From contig WGNG01000009.1 in NCBI GenBank assembly GCA_016124675.1, positions 248,001-312,000 of the forward strand: a stretch of 64,000 nucleotides of DNA, read 5' to 3'. The notes beneath the pieces are model-generated. The model worked only from the letters and a program-made list of their open reading frames with translations. It searched no databases and had not been told where the DNA came from. This document shows, one piece after another, positions 47,328-56,677 of this stretch. Every line of letters starts with the position of its first letter. The stretch's first letter is position 1. The stretch comes from Alphaproteobacteria bacterium (GTDB taxonomy: Bacteria > Pseudomonadota > Alphaproteobacteria > Caulobacterales > Maricaulaceae). A program made the translations under genes and the position numbers.

Positions 47328-48587
47328 TCAGGGCGACGCCGTCCCGGGCAGGGTGGCGGCAGGCGGGGTCCGCCCCGCCGCGTCGGCGAACAGGCGCACG
47401 ATCGCCGGCTCGACGCTGGCGAAGTCAGAAAACGCCTCCGTCTCGGCGTTAATGTTGACCGCAGCGGCGATCCCCAGCTCGGGATACACGATCAGCCAGC
47501 TCATCGCGCCGCGGCTCACGCCGCCATGATGTACGACGTGAACCGGCGATTGCGGTCCGAATGTGACTGTGCTGGACAACTGTGATCGCCACCCCAGCGC
47601 ATAGCTTTGCTCGTTGATCTCGCCATCATTCAGCCGCATCGGCTCCCAGAAACGCGCACGGGTTTCTTGCGAGATATAGGCGTCATCCAGCCATGCCCCT
47701 GCCAGGCGGACCAGGTCTGACGACCGGCTGTAGAGCCCGCCGCCAGGCCAGCGCTGACTGACATTGACCGCGCCGCGCAGGCGGACCTGACCGCCCCGGC
47801 GCAGAGCATAGCTGGACGCAACGGCCTCCGGGCGCGGCCCGTCATCAGCCAGCAGGGGTGAGGACAGGCCCAGCGGCGCCCGGATCGTCGTCTCCACAAG
47901 GCTTGCATAGTCCTGGCCGCTGGCGCGCTCTGCCACAAGCGCGGCGAGGCTGGTGTCGAACGAGCTGTAATAGAATTGATCTCCGGGAGCCCCGATGAGC
48001 CGTGACCCGTCCACCAGCCGCAGCCCGTCCTCCACGCTGTCATATTGCCGGTTCATCCGGACCGTCGCGATAAAGCCCATCCAGTCGGTATTGTTCTCAT
48101 ACCCGGGAAGGCCGGCCGTATGCGACATCAGCTGGTCGATCCGCATCGGGGCCCAGCCGGGATTGAGCGGCGCCGGAATGTGGTCGGATACTGTATCGGA
48201 CATCTCCAGCACCCCGGCCTGAGTGAGGCGCGCCAGCACCGTCGCGGTGACCGCCTTTGACGTCGAGCCGATCCGGAACAGGGTGTCCGGGGTGGCCGGG
48301 CTTTGGCTGGCCAGGTCGGCCCAGCCGGTTCCCGCCGCCCAGACGACAACGCCGTCAACTGCGACGGCGGCGGTGGCGCCGGGAATGCCATGCTGCTGGC
48401 GCATCGCCTCAAGCAGGCGCGCCGCCTCCCGGCCCGCCTCGGCGTAGCGATCATCAGAACGCGCGACCACCTGGGGCGCCGGGCCGGGCAGCGCTTGCCA
48501 CCCGGTCTCGCTGACACCCCAGACTATTCCCGCCCCGGCCAGCAGCAACAGGCCTGCCAGCGACGCACCGATCCAGACCCGTCTCAT
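47328..48587 (-). CDS. Serine hydrolase of the beta-lactamase class C family
   Basis: 419 residues with an N-terminal hydrophobic signal or anchor (about 5-25). The S-x-x-K motif is STSK (in RIGSTSKAVTAT, near residue 108). The Y-x-N position reads YYSSF (near 206-210), and the KTG-like triad is HHGG near residue 365. It belongs to the large penicillin-binding-like esterase/peptidase group; whether it acts on peptidoglycan or esters is unknown. No resistance role can be concluded. Convergent with MAPEG. Confidence 0.86.
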   Translation of the reverse strand: MRRVWIGASLAGLLLLAGAGIVWGVSETGWQALPGPAPQVVARSDDRYAEAGREAARLLEAMRQQHGIPGATAAVAVDGVVVWAAGTGWADLASQSPATPDTLFRIGSTSKAVTATVLARLTQAGVLEMSDTVSDHIPAPLNPGWAPMRIDQLMSHTAGLPGYENNTDWMGFIATVRMNRQYDSVEDGLRLVDGSRLIGAPGDQFYYSSFDTSLAALVAERASGQDYASLVETTIRAPLGLSSPLLADDGPRPEAVASSYALRRGGQVRLRGAVNVSQRWPGGGLYSRSSDLVRLAGAWLDDAYISQETRARFWEPMRLNDGEINEQSYALGWRSQLSSTVTFGPQSPVHVVHHGGVSRGAMSWLIVYPELGIAAAVNINAETEAFSDFASVEPAIVRLFADAAGRTPPAATLPGTASP

Positions 48588-48702
48588 GGGCTAACTCCCC
48601 TCCCGGCAGGCTTGTCCCGTTCTGATCAGGCTCTCGCTTGCATCACCGGACCTGAATGCGCAATGAAGATCCTGCGGCCATCGTTTGAGGCGAAAACGAG
48701 CC

Positions 48703-49053
48703 ATGACGGACCTGATCCTTTACGGCCTGAAAACCTGCGATACCTGCCGCAAGGCGCTCTCGGCGCTGGAGGCGGCGGGGCGCAGCGTGGACTTTGTGGA
48801 TGTGCGCAATGACCCCGGCCTCGCCGCGCGCCTGCCCGGCTGGATCGCGGCGGCCGGCGTGGACCAACTCGCCAATACCCGCTCGACCACCTGGCGCGGG
48901 CTCGATGAGGCGGCGCGCGCCCGGCTCGCCAGCGATCCGGCCGGCCTGCTGGCCGCCCATCCCGCCCTCATCAAGCGCCCGGTGATCGAGGCGGGCGGGG
49001 CGGTTCATGTCGGCTGGACACCACCCGTGCGCGCGGCGCTGGGGCTCGGCTAA
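48703..49053 (+). CDS. ArsC/Spx-family protein
   Basis: 116-residue thioredoxin-fold protein. The active-site-like CDTC (C12 and C15 in LKTCDTCRKAL) and the later WRGLDEAARARL and LIKRPVIEAGGAVHVGW place it in the ArsC/Spx superfamily. Arsenate reductases use a single Cys with later Arg residues; the CxxC pair is closer to Spx/YffB-like members, so arsenate reduction is not shown. It is convergent with the rhodanese gene. Confidence 0.83.
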   Translation: MTDLILYGLKTCDTCRKALSALEAAGRSVDFVDVRNDPGLAARLPGWIAAAGVDQLANTRSTTWRGLDEAARARLASDPAGLLAAHPALIKRPVIEAGGAVHVGWTPPVRAALGLG

Positions 49054-49056
49054 GCC

Positions 49057-49455
49057 TCACGGCGCGCTGCGGGCCAGGTCAAACCCTTCGTCAAGCCAGC
49101 CGGTGACCCCGCCGGGCATGATCTTCACCGGCCGCCCCAGCTGCGCGATGCGCAGCGCGCCGCGCGCCGCGCCATTGCAGTGCGGCCCGGCGCAATAGGT
49201 CACGAACAGCGTGTCCTGCGGCCAGCGCGCCAGTTTCGACGCGGTGATGCGGCCATGGGGCAGGTGGATGGCGCCCGGCACATGGCCGGCCTCGAACTTG
49301 GCCGCGCTGCGCACGTCGACGAGCACGAAGTCCGCCCCTGCGCTCAGCGCCTCATGCACGTCCCAGCAATCGGTTTCATAAGTGAACATTGCGGCGAAAT
49401 GGGCCTCGGCGGCGAGCGGCGGGGCGGCGGGGATAATTGTGACGGCGCTGGCCAT
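49057..49455 (-). CDS. Rhodanese-domain protein
   Basis: 132-residue single-domain rhodanese. The active-site loop is YCAGPHCNGA, with the likely nucleophile C in YCAG near residue 96. The entry FVLVDVRSAAKFEAGHVPGAIHLPHG is a typical CH2A-like region. It begins at ATG 49455 behind GAGGAG. It is divergent from ftrA, a pairing seen repeatedly in proteobacteria; the sulfur substrate is unknown. Confidence 0.85.
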   Translation of the reverse strand: MASAVTIIPAAPPLAAEAHFAAMFTYETDCWDVHEALSAGADFVLVDVRSAAKFEAGHVPGAIHLPHGRITASKLARWPQDTLFVTYCAGPHCNGAARGALRIAQLGRPVKIMPGGVTGWLDEGFDLARSAP

Positions 49456-49530
49456 GGGGAGCTCCTCTGGCGATCGGGACGCCGCCAATCTGCCGCTTGC
49501 CGCGCGCGGCCGCGACTGGCAGAAACGACA

Positions 49531-50538
49531 ATGATGAGCAATATCCCGCCAAACACGCACGCGCCCGCCGGACCGCTTGTGGCGGTGCTGGTCTATGACG
49601 GGCTATGCACATTTGAGTTTGCCATCGCAGCGGAAATCTTCGCCCTGCCGCGTCCTGAAATGGGTGCGTCCTGGTACCGCTTCGCGCCCTGCCCGGTGAG
49701 CGACGGGCCGATGAAGGCGCTGGGCGGGCTGACTGTGACCGCCCCGGACGCATCTGCGGACGGTCTCGAGCGCGCCGACCTGATCATCATTCCCGGCTGG
49801 CCGTCACGCGGCGCGCCCGGTGAGCTGATCGCGGCGCTCAACTCCGCCCATGCCCGCGGCGCGCGCCTCGCCTCGATCTGTTCGGGCGCCTTCCTGCTCG
49901 CCGCGGCAGGCCTGTTGAACGGCAAGCGCGCGGCCACCCACTGGCGCTACGCCCAGGCGCTGCAGGACGCCTATCCCGGCATCGAGGTGGACGCGCGCGT
50001 GCTCTATGCCGAGGCGGACCGGATTTATACCTCGGCGGGTTCAGCGGCGGGCATCGACCTCATGCTGCACATCATCCGGCAGGATTTCGGCGCAGAAGCG
50101 GCCAACACCGTGGCGCGCCGCCTCGTCATCCCCGCCCATCGCAATGGCGGCCAGGCGCAGTTCATCGAGCGCCCCGTCCCCGCGCGTCCCGGCGGGCGCC
50201 TGGCGCCGCTGATGGACGCGGTGCGTCAGGCGCCGGACCGGCCCTGGACGCAAGACGGGATGGCCCGCGAGGCGTCGATGAGCCTGCGCACCTTCGCCCG
50301 CCGCTTCCGCGCGCTGACAGGCGAGGCGCCGGGGCGATGGGTGACCGGGGTGCGTGTCGAGGCGGCCTTGACCTTGCTGGAAACCACGCGCCTGCCGATG
50401 GAGGACGTCGCCCGGCAGGCGGGCTTCGGCAGCGCAGCGCTGATGCGCCTGCACCTGCGCCGGCGCGCCGGGCTCAGTCCGGCCGAGTATCGCCAGCGCT
50501 TCGCGCGCAGCGGCGCAGCTGACGCCGGCGCCCCTTGA
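49531..50538 (+). CDS. ftrA: GlxA/FtrA-type AraC regulator with DJ-1/PfpI domain
   Basis: 335 residues. The N-terminal class-I glutamine-amidotransferase-like (DJ-1/PfpI) domain, about 15-190, contains ICSGAFLLAAAGLL with a Cys at the nucleophile elbow. The C-terminal AraC HTH spans about 230-325 (LRTFARRFRALTGEAPGRWV, EDVARQAGFGSAALMRLHLRRRAGLSP). FtrA-type members sense small metabolites or stress signals. Two adjacent ATGs could start it. It is divergent from the rhodanese gene, which it may control. Confidence 0.85.
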   Translation: MMSNIPPNTHAPAGPLVAVLVYDGLCTFEFAIAAEIFALPRPEMGASWYRFAPCPVSDGPMKALGGLTVTAPDASADGLERADLIIIPGWPSRGAPGELIAALNSAHARGARLASICSGAFLLAAAGLLNGKRAATHWRYAQALQDAYPGIEVDARVLYAEADRIYTSAGSAAGIDLMLHIIRQDFGAEAANTVARRLVIPAHRNGGQAQFIERPVPARPGGRLAPLMDAVRQAPDRPWTQDGMAREASMSLRTFARRFRALTGEAPGRWVTGVRVEAALTLLETTRLPMEDVARQAGFGSAALMRLHLRRRAGLSPAEYRQRFARSGAADAGAP

Positions 50539-50659
50539 CGCAAACCGCGCCGCGCCTGCCTGTGGGCAGCCATCGGGCTTGCGCTTGGACGCCATGTCTG
50601 CCCAATAGCGGACCGGGCCGCTCCCGCACGCCGGCCCCTGCGCCAACGGAACGGTGATC

Positions 50660-52963
50660 ATGACGCGAGACGCCCTGCAGCCCGCCGCGCGCGGCCCGCG
50701 CCGACTGCTCGGCCGGATCCGCGACCTGATGGCGGTGCAGGAGGATGCGCAAAAGCGTCTCGACCGCCTCACGGGCATCATCGCCGAGGAAACCGCCTCG
50801 GAAGTCTGCTCGATCTATCTGGTGCGCCCGTCCGGCGCGCTGGAGCTGTCGGCGACCCACGGCCTGAAGCCCGAGGCGGTGCATACCACCCGCCTCAAGG
50901 CGGGCGAGGGTCTGGTCGGCCTGGTGGCGCGCCGGGCGCGCCCCTTCTCGGTGGAGGATGCGCCCGGCCACCCCAGCTTCTCCTTCCGCCCCGAAACGGG
51001 GGAAGAACCGTTCAAGAGCTTTGTCGGCGTGCCGATCCTGCGCGGCGGGCGGCTGGTCGGCGTGCTCACCGCCCAGACCCGGGCAATGCGCCCCATCACC
51101 GAAGAAGAGATCGAGACCCTCCAGACCGTGGCCATGCTGCTGGCCGAGATCGTGGTGTCGGGCGATCTGGTCGGCGCGGAAGCGTTTTCCGGGCTGGAGC
51201 TTCGCCTGTCGCGGCCTGAACGCTTTCAGGGCCTCGCCCTGTCGGGCGGGCTGGCGCGCGGGGTGGCGGTCAAGCACGAGCCCCATGTGCGCCCCGCCCG
51301 CATGGTCGCCGAAGACGCCGAAGCCGAGGAGGCAAGGCTGGAGGACGCCATCAAGCGCCTGCGCCGCTCGGTTGACCTGCTTCTGGATTCCGGGCGCGCG
51401 CCCATGGGCACGCCCTCGCGCGAAGTGCTCGAAGCCTACCGCATGTTCGCCCATGACCGCGGCTGGCTCGATCAGCTGCGCGAGGCGGTGCGCGCGGGCC
51501 TCACGGCCGAGGCTGCGGTGGAGCGTGTGCGCAACGAGCACCGCGCCCGGCTGATGCAGGCGCGCGATCCGTATTTCCGCGAACGCCTGCATGATCTGGA
51601 AGACCTGGCCAACCGGCTCCTGCGCCATCTGGAGCGCAATGGCGCTGAAAGTCCGGGCCAGCTGCCCGAGGGCGCCGTCCTGATCGCGCGCAGCATCGGC
51701 CCGGCCGAGCTACTGGAGCTCGACCGGCGCAATCTCGTCGGCGTGGCGGTGGAGGAGGGCTCCCAGACCAGTCACGCGGCCATCGTCGCCAAGGCGCTGG
51801 GCATTCCCATGGTGGGCCAGATCGAGGGCGCGCTCGACCGCATCGAGGATGGCGACGCGGTGATCGTCGACGGCGAGTTCGGCATCCTGCATGCGCGCCC
51901 CTCCGGGGAGGTGCGCGACACCTATGACGAACGCATCGCCGGGCTCGCCGAGCGCCGCCGGGTGTATGCGGGCCTGCGCGATGCGCCGGCCATGACCCGC
52001 GATGGCGCGCGCATCACCCTGTCGGCCAATGCCGGGCTGCTGGTCGAGCTGATGCGGCTGGAGGAGACCGGGGCGGAGGGCATCGGCCTGTTCCGGACCG
52101 AGTTCCAGTTCATGGTCTCCGACACCCTGCCGCGCCTGCAGGCCCAGATCGATCTCTACGCCGCCGCGCTGGATGCCGCCGGTGGCCGCCCGGTGGTGTT
52201 CCGCACGCTGGATCTGGGCGGCGACAAGGTCGCACCCTATACCCGCGCCACCCGCGAAGCCAATCCGGCGCTGGGCTGGCGCGGGCTTCGCATGGGGCTC
52301 GACCGGCCCGGCCTCACCCGCTACCAGCTGCGCGCCCTGGTGCACGCCGCTTCGGGCCGCGCGCTCAATGTCCTGTTCCCGCTGATCACCGATCCGCGCG
52401 AATTCACCGAGGCGCGCGACATGCTGCATCAGGAGCTGCGCCACGCCGAGCGCCACGGCCATGTGCCGCCCTCCGGCGTGCGCATCGGCTTCATGCTGGA
52501 GACGCCGGCCATCGCCTTCGCCCCGCAGGCCTGCCTGGCCATGGCCGATTTTGTCTCGGTGGGCGCCAATGACCTGATGCAGTATTTCTTCGCCGCCGAC
52601 CGGCAGAACCCGCGCGTGGCGGATCGCTATGACCCGATCAGCACGCCGGCGCTGACCCTGCTGAAATCCGTGCGCGAGGCCTGCGACGCGGCCGCCAAGC
52701 CGGTCAATGTCTGCGGCGAGCTCGCCGGGCGCCCCCTGGAAGCCTGCGTGCTGACGGGGCTCGGCTACCGGTCCTTGTCCATGGCCGGCGGCATGATCGG
52801 GCCGGTCAAGCGCGCCCTCGCCGGCGTGGACGCCGCCCGCCTGGGCGCCTGGCTCGACGCCGCGATCGCCGGCGGGCGCCCCGATGTGCGAAGCGCGCTG
52901 CTGAAAGACGGAGAAAATGCCGGTCTGCCGCGAGAACTTGTTGATGAATTGACAAGCATTTGA
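50660..52963 (+). CDS. ptsP: PTS enzyme I, nitrogen-type (EI-Ntr)
   Basis: 767-residue phosphotransferase that starts the nitrogen PTS phosphorelay from phosphoenolpyruvate. An N-terminal GAF domain (about 20-165) is followed by the EI N-domain, with phosphoryl-accepting His372 in QTSHAAIVAKAL, and the PEP-binding C-domain (GLFRTEFQFM, GFMLETPAIAFAP, VGANDLMQYFFAADRQN). Here the GAF may sense glutamine. ATG 50660 or the GTG two codons earlier. Followed by the RodZ-like gene and ispG, as in related alphaproteobacteria. Confidence 0.94.
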   Translation: MTRDALQPAARGPRRLLGRIRDLMAVQEDAQKRLDRLTGIIAEETASEVCSIYLVRPSGALELSATHGLKPEAVHTTRLKAGEGLVGLVARRARPFSVEDAPGHPSFSFRPETGEEPFKSFVGVPILRGGRLVGVLTAQTRAMRPITEEEIETLQTVAMLLAEIVVSGDLVGAEAFSGLELRLSRPERFQGLALSGGLARGVAVKHEPHVRPARMVAEDAEAEEARLEDAIKRLRRSVDLLLDSGRAPMGTPSREVLEAYRMFAHDRGWLDQLREAVRAGLTAEAAVERVRNEHRARLMQARDPYFRERLHDLEDLANRLLRHLERNGAESPGQLPEGAVLIARSIGPAELLELDRRNLVGVAVEEGSQTSHAAIVAKALGIPMVGQIEGALDRIEDGDAVIVDGEFGILHARPSGEVRDTYDERIAGLAERRRVYAGLRDAPAMTRDGARITLSANAGLLVELMRLEETGAEGIGLFRTEFQFMVSDTLPRLQAQIDLYAAALDAAGGRPVVFRTLDLGGDKVAPYTRATREANPALGWRGLRMGLDRPGLTRYQLRALVHAASGRALNVLFPLITDPREFTEARDMLHQELRHAERHGHVPPSGVRIGFMLETPAIAFAPQACLAMADFVSVGANDLMQYFFAADRQNPRVADRYDPISTPALTLLKSVREACDAAAKPVNVCGELAGRPLEACVLTGLGYRSLSMAGGMIGPVKRALAGVDAARLGAWLDAAIAGGRPDVRSALLKDGENAGLPRELVDELTSI

Positions 52964-53027
52964 TTGAATGGTGTTGCAGTGAGGCCCCCGCGCCACACTG
53001 GGGAGGGAGCGCCTCTGGGCGCGAAGC

Positions 53028-53912
53028 ATGATCAAGGCATCAATGGGCAAGCTCGACACAACCGTGCCGAACAGCATCTACGTTCCTGTTGATGCTGTGT
53101 TTTCTCCGCCGGCGCGGCCGCTGGAGGATGCCGGTCTGCCGCTGGGGGAAAGGCTGAGGGCCGCCCGCCTCAGCGCCGAATTGACCCTTGATTCGGCCTC
53201 CGGGCGCACCCGCATCAAGCGCGATTACCTTGAAGCGCTGGAATCCATGGACCCGCGCGGCCTGCCTTCGCGGGCCTATGCGGTGGGATATCTGCGCACC
53301 TATGCCAGCTTTCTCGGGCTCGATCCCGCCGGCTGCGTGGAGCAGTTCAAGCTTGAGGTGGAATGCGACACCGGCCGCTCCCAGCCCACCGCGCCGCAGG
53401 AAAAGCGCGAGATCAAGCTGCCGCGCGGCATGCTGGGCGCGTTTGCGCTGATCTGCGCGGTCGTGGCCATGGCCGGCTGGTACGGGCATTACATCTCCCA
53501 GCGCGACACCGCCAGCGCTGCGGGCCAGCCCATCATCGCCATGATGAGCGCCGAGGCCGCCGCGCCGTCGCCGGCGGCCACCCCGCGCCCCGTGGATCCG
53601 GCCGATATCTGGGCCGGCCTGCCCGGGCCGCGCAATACTGGCGCGGTGGTGCTGGAAGCCGGCGGTCCCGTGCATCTGGAAGTGCGCGACGCCTCGGGCC
53701 GCATCCTGGTGTCCCGCGAGATGGAAGGCGGCGATATCTACCGCGCGCCTGACGAGCCTGGCCTGACCATTTCAGCCAGCGATGCGGGCCTGGTCCTGAT
53801 GCGCACGGCGGGACGGCCCGTCGGGCCGTTGGGCGAGCCCGGCGAAGCGCTGGAAAACACCCCCGTGTCGGAATTCCTGCTCAGCGCCATGACGGCTGGC
53901 GGCGGACGGTAA
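53028..53912 (+). CDS. RodZ-like HTH protein with DUF4115
   Basis: 294 residues. The N-terminal HTH (about 37-95, LGERLRAARLSAELTLDSASGRTRIKRDYLEALES) is followed by one membrane helix (GMLGAFALICAVVAMAGWYG, about 133-152) and a periplasmic C-terminal region like DUF4115 at about 205-265. This is the RodZ plan, a bitopic cell-shape protein that links MreB to the membrane, though sequence alone does not prove it. It lies between ptsP and ispG. Confidence 0.78.
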   Translation: MIKASMGKLDTTVPNSIYVPVDAVFSPPARPLEDAGLPLGERLRAARLSAELTLDSASGRTRIKRDYLEALESMDPRGLPSRAYAVGYLRTYASFLGLDPAGCVEQFKLEVECDTGRSQPTAPQEKREIKLPRGMLGAFALICAVVAMAGWYGHYISQRDTASAAGQPIIAMMSAEAAAPSPAATPRPVDPADIWAGLPGPRNTGAVVLEAGGPVHLEVRDASGRILVSREMEGGDIYRAPDEPGLTISASDAGLVLMRTAGRPVGPLGEPGEALENTPVSEFLLSAMTAGGGR

Positions 53913-54005
53913 GCCGCCCTTGAGCGCGGTTGAATAGCGCGCGCCCCCTCGCGCTGGCGCGCCGGGCGCGCTATACCGGTGGCATCAGCATGAAGCGGGA
54001 CCGCA

Positions 54006-55151
54006 ATGGCCGTTGAAGCTCACACCAAAGTACGCCCCTGGCGCATGATTGACCGGCGCGAGAGCCGGCAGATCATGGTTGGCCGGGTGCCGGTCGGCGG
54101 CGGCGCACCGATCAGCGTGCAGTCCATGACCAATACGCCCACCACCGATGCGCGCGCCACGCTCAACCAGATCGGTCAGCTGGAAGAGGCCGGCGCCGAC
54201 ATCGTGCGCGTGTCCTGCCCCGACCCGGAGAGCACGGCGGCGTTCCGCACCATCGTGCGCGAATCGCGCGTGCCGCTGGTGGCCGACATCCATTTTCACT
54301 ACAGGCGCGGCATCGAGGCGGCGGAGGCGGGCGCGGCCTGCCTGCGCATCAATCCGGGCAATATCGGCTCCATGGACCGGGTGCGCGATGTGGTGTCCGC
54401 CGCGCGCAATAATGGCTGCTCCATCCGCATCGGGGTGAATGCCGGCTCGCTGGAGCGTCACCTGCTGGAAAAATACGGCGAGCCCTGCCCCGAGGCCATG
54501 GTGGAAAGCGCGCTCGACCATGCGCGTATTCTCGAGGACCTCGATTTCCGCGAATACAAGATCTCGGTCAAAGCCTCCGACGTCTTTCTCACCGCCGCAG
54601 CCTACCAGATGCTCGCCGAGGCCACCGACGCGCCGCTGCATCTGGGCGTGACGGAGGCTGGCGGCCTGCGCACCGGCGGCATCAAGAGCGCCATCGGGCT
54701 GGGCAATCTGCTCTGGGCCGGGATTGGCGACACGATCCGGGTCTCGCTCAGCGCCGATCCGGTGCAGGAGATCAAGGTCGGCTTTGATATCCTCAAATCC
54801 CTGGGCCTGCGCACGCGCGGGGTGAACATCATCTCCTGCCCGTCCTGCGCCCGTCAGGGTTTTGACGTGATCAAGACGGTGGAGGCGCTCGAACAGCGCC
54901 TCGAACACATCGCCGAGCCGATCTCGCTGTCCATCATCGGCTGCGTGGTCAATGGCCCCGGAGAAGCGGCCTATACCGATCTGGGCTTCACCGGCGGCGG
55001 CAAGGGCGCAGGCATGCTCTATTTCGCCGGCCAGCAGACCGAAAAAGTCTCCAATGAGGAGATGATCGAGCGCATCGTCGCGGCCGTGGAAGACCAGGCC
55101 GAAAAACTGCGCGCCCGCCGCGAGGCGGCGGACGCAGCCGCGGCGGAGTAG
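54006..55151 (+). CDS. ispG: 4-hydroxy-3-methylbut-2-en-1-yl diphosphate synthase (flavodoxin type)
   Basis: Iron-sulfur enzyme of the MEP isoprenoid pathway, converting MEcPP to HMBPP. The 381 residues include the TIM-barrel domain and the C-terminal [4Fe-4S] ligands C278 and C281 ([12 protein letters not shown]) and C313 ([10 protein letters not shown]). Length is as for the two-domain bacterial enzyme. The C-terminus is Ala/Glu/Arg-rich. Likely cotranscribed with the RodZ-like gene, 93 bases upstream. Repeat DNA follows. Confidence 0.96.
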   Translation: MAVEAHTKVRPWRMIDRRESRQIMVGRVPVGGGAPISVQSMTNTPTTDARATLNQIGQLEEAGADIVRVSCPDPESTAAFRTIVRESRVPLVADIHFHYRRGIEAAEAGAACLRINPGNIGSMDRVRDVVSAARNNGCSIRIGVNAGSLERHLLEKYGEPCPEAMVESALDHARILEDLDFREYKISVKASDVFLTAAAYQMLAEATDAPLHLGVTEAGGLRTGGIKSAIGLGNLLWAGIGDTIRVSLSADPVQEIKVGFDILKSLGLRTRGVNIISCPSCARQGFDVIKTVEALEQRLEHIAEPISLSIIGCVVNGPGEAAYTDLGFTGGGKGAGMLYFAGQQTEKVSNEEMIERIVAAVEDQAEKLRARREAADAAAAE

Positions 55152-55214
55152 GCGGCCCCGGTTCGCTGCTGGCGGGGACGAGCAGGCATCAGATGTCAGA
55201 TCGAGACTCTGTTT

Positions 55215-55369
55215 TCCCTCCCCCTTCTGGGGAGGGTGGCTGAGCAAAGCGAAGCCGGGTGGGGGCGCCGCCGAAGGCGGCTGCTCAGAATCCTGCACCG
55301 GGCGGCGCTTCACCCCACCCGACCCGGCGCTGCGCGCCGGCCCACCCTCCCCATCAAGGGGAGGGGAAG
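55215..55369. repeat. Palindromic intergenic repeat (element B)
   Basis: About 155 bases bounded by two related hairpins in inverted orientation: CCCTCCCC-CTTCT-GGGGAGGG (55216-55236) and CCCTCCCC-ATCAA-GGGGAGGG (55345-55365). Long-range complementarity such as GGGGAGGGTGG against CCACCCTCCCC also links the two halves. The middle carries GCCGGGTGGGG on the left and CCCCACCCGACCC on the right. Similar elements are common between alphaproteobacterial genes. Frames across it are not genes. Confidence 0.65.
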
Positions 55370-55457
55370 ATATGGCGCTTGTCCAATTCCTTCTCGGCGC
55401 GGCGATGCGCCTGCCGGATCCCTCCCTGGAAGGCTCTGGGGGGGCAGTTCTCCCCAT

Positions 55458-55617
55458 CGTTCCATGCTGGAAGGTCACGCAAGGCGATCGCAGGCAGTCA
55501 AGGACGGCCCTTCGGGCCGCCGCGGCGCGGCGACCGAGCAAGGCTCGGTCGTCCTTGACAGCCTGCGACGCTTGCGAAAGTCGCTCAGCAAGGAACGATG
55601 GCGAGATCGGGTTGCAT
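55458..55617 (-). repeat. Palindromic interspersed element A, copy 2 (inverted)
   Basis: Second copy of the element at 25327-25490, in the opposite orientation. Outer stem CAGGC-A-GTCAAGGAC (55491-55505) pairs with GTCCTTGAC-A-GCCTG (55551-55565), with one A-A mismatch. The inner hairpin is GACCGAGC-AAG-GCTCGGTC (55531-55549), where copy 1 has GACCGGGC and GCCCGGTC. Both arms changed together, keeping the pairing. The ends again show the inverted pair CGTTCCATGCTGG and the left-end relative near 55598. Confidence 0.75.
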
Positions 55618-55672
55618 GTCGCTGGAACCTCGGCCGTTCGCTCCTCCCACAAGCGATACCCCCGCTCAACCC

Positions 55673-56599
55673 TCAACCACCCCCGCCGGCCACGCCCTCC
55701 AGAAACCGGCTGATGCTGGCCTGAAGCTCACCATACGCCGGGCGCTCCAGCGGCAGGTGCGACCCGTTGCTCAGTTCGACGAAGTCCTTGGGCCCCTCGA
55801 TCCGCTCATAAACCCGCAGGCTCAGTTCAGTGGGCGTCCAGGCATCGGCGCCGGGATGCACCAGCAGGAGCGGGCAGCCCGGCGCCAGGCGCTTCGCCTT
55901 GCGCTGATGCAGCGTGCGGAAGACGCGCAACCGCACCCAAAGCCGCCCGAGCAGGGGATCGCGCGCGAAATAGTCATTCATCTGCTCATCGCTCGACATG
56001 GCCCGCATCGGCGCGACCAGCCATAGCGGCATGGACAGCCGGTCGATCAGCCAGGGCATGAGCGCGAAGCCCACGCGCGACAGATGGGCGAGCCATCGCC
56101 AGCGCGCGGCGCGTGCGAACGTGGCCGGGTCGCCCGCGTCGAGCAGCGTGGTCACGATGACCCCGTCCACCGTCCGGGCCGCCTCGGCGGCGAAGACCGC
56201 CGTCATCCCGCCCGCCGACAGGCCCATCAGCACCACCGGCCCTTCGGTCTCGCCGGCCAGCTGCGCCACGATGGCCGGCCACTCGTCATAATCACCCCGA
56301 TAACCCGGCGCAGGCCGGGTCAGGCCGTAGCCGGGCAGGTCCGGCGCCAGCACCCGCCAGCCAAGACCGGCGGCCAGGTCGGCAAGGGGGGCGAGCACGC
56401 GGCCGTTTCCACCCGCGCCATGGACGAGGATCATCGTGCCGTACGCCGGCCCCTCGGGGGCCCACGCATCGATATGCACATCATGGCCCCTGACCTGGCG
56501 CCAGGTCTCCACTGGCGTGCGCGCCAGCGTGATCCCGAAACGGGTTTCCAGGATGTCGCGATACTGCGTCCATGATGGTGAGGTGTCGTATGCGTGCAT
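55673..56599 (-). CDS. Alpha/beta-hydrolase fold protein
   Basis: 308 residues from ATG 56599, preceded by GGAAG. The fold motifs are LVHGAGGNGR near residue 60 (oxyanion loop), the nucleophile elbow GLSAGGMTA near residue 127 and the acid/histidine end LLVHPGADAWTP and NGSHLPLERP. An alpha-helical cap around 150-215 is present. Substrate unknown; an esterase or lipase role is possible. It is divergent from the TetR gene, which probably controls it. Confidence 0.83.
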   Translation of the reverse strand: MHAYDTSPSWTQYRDILETRFGITLARTPVETWRQVRGHDVHIDAWAPEGPAYGTMILVHGAGGNGRVLAPLADLAAGLGWRVLAPDLPGYGLTRPAPGYRGDYDEWPAIVAQLAGETEGPVVLMGLSAGGMTAVFAAEAARTVDGVIVTTLLDAGDPATFARAARWRWLAHLSRVGFALMPWLIDRLSMPLWLVAPMRAMSSDEQMNDYFARDPLLGRLWVRLRVFRTLHQRKAKRLAPGCPLLLVHPGADAWTPTELSLRVYERIEGPKDFVELSNGSHLPLERPAYGELQASISRFLEGVAGGGG

Positions 56600-56677
56600 G
56601 GTCAACTTCCAGATTGGCGCCCCCTAAGTTATCGAATATTTGCTCAGGTTCTGAAACTCGGATCGGGAGACTGCCGC

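Noticed and set aside
53985-55676. 563-codon frame antisense to ispG and through the repeats
   Set aside because: It reads through element A and B repeats and opposite the intact ispG; no domain is visible.
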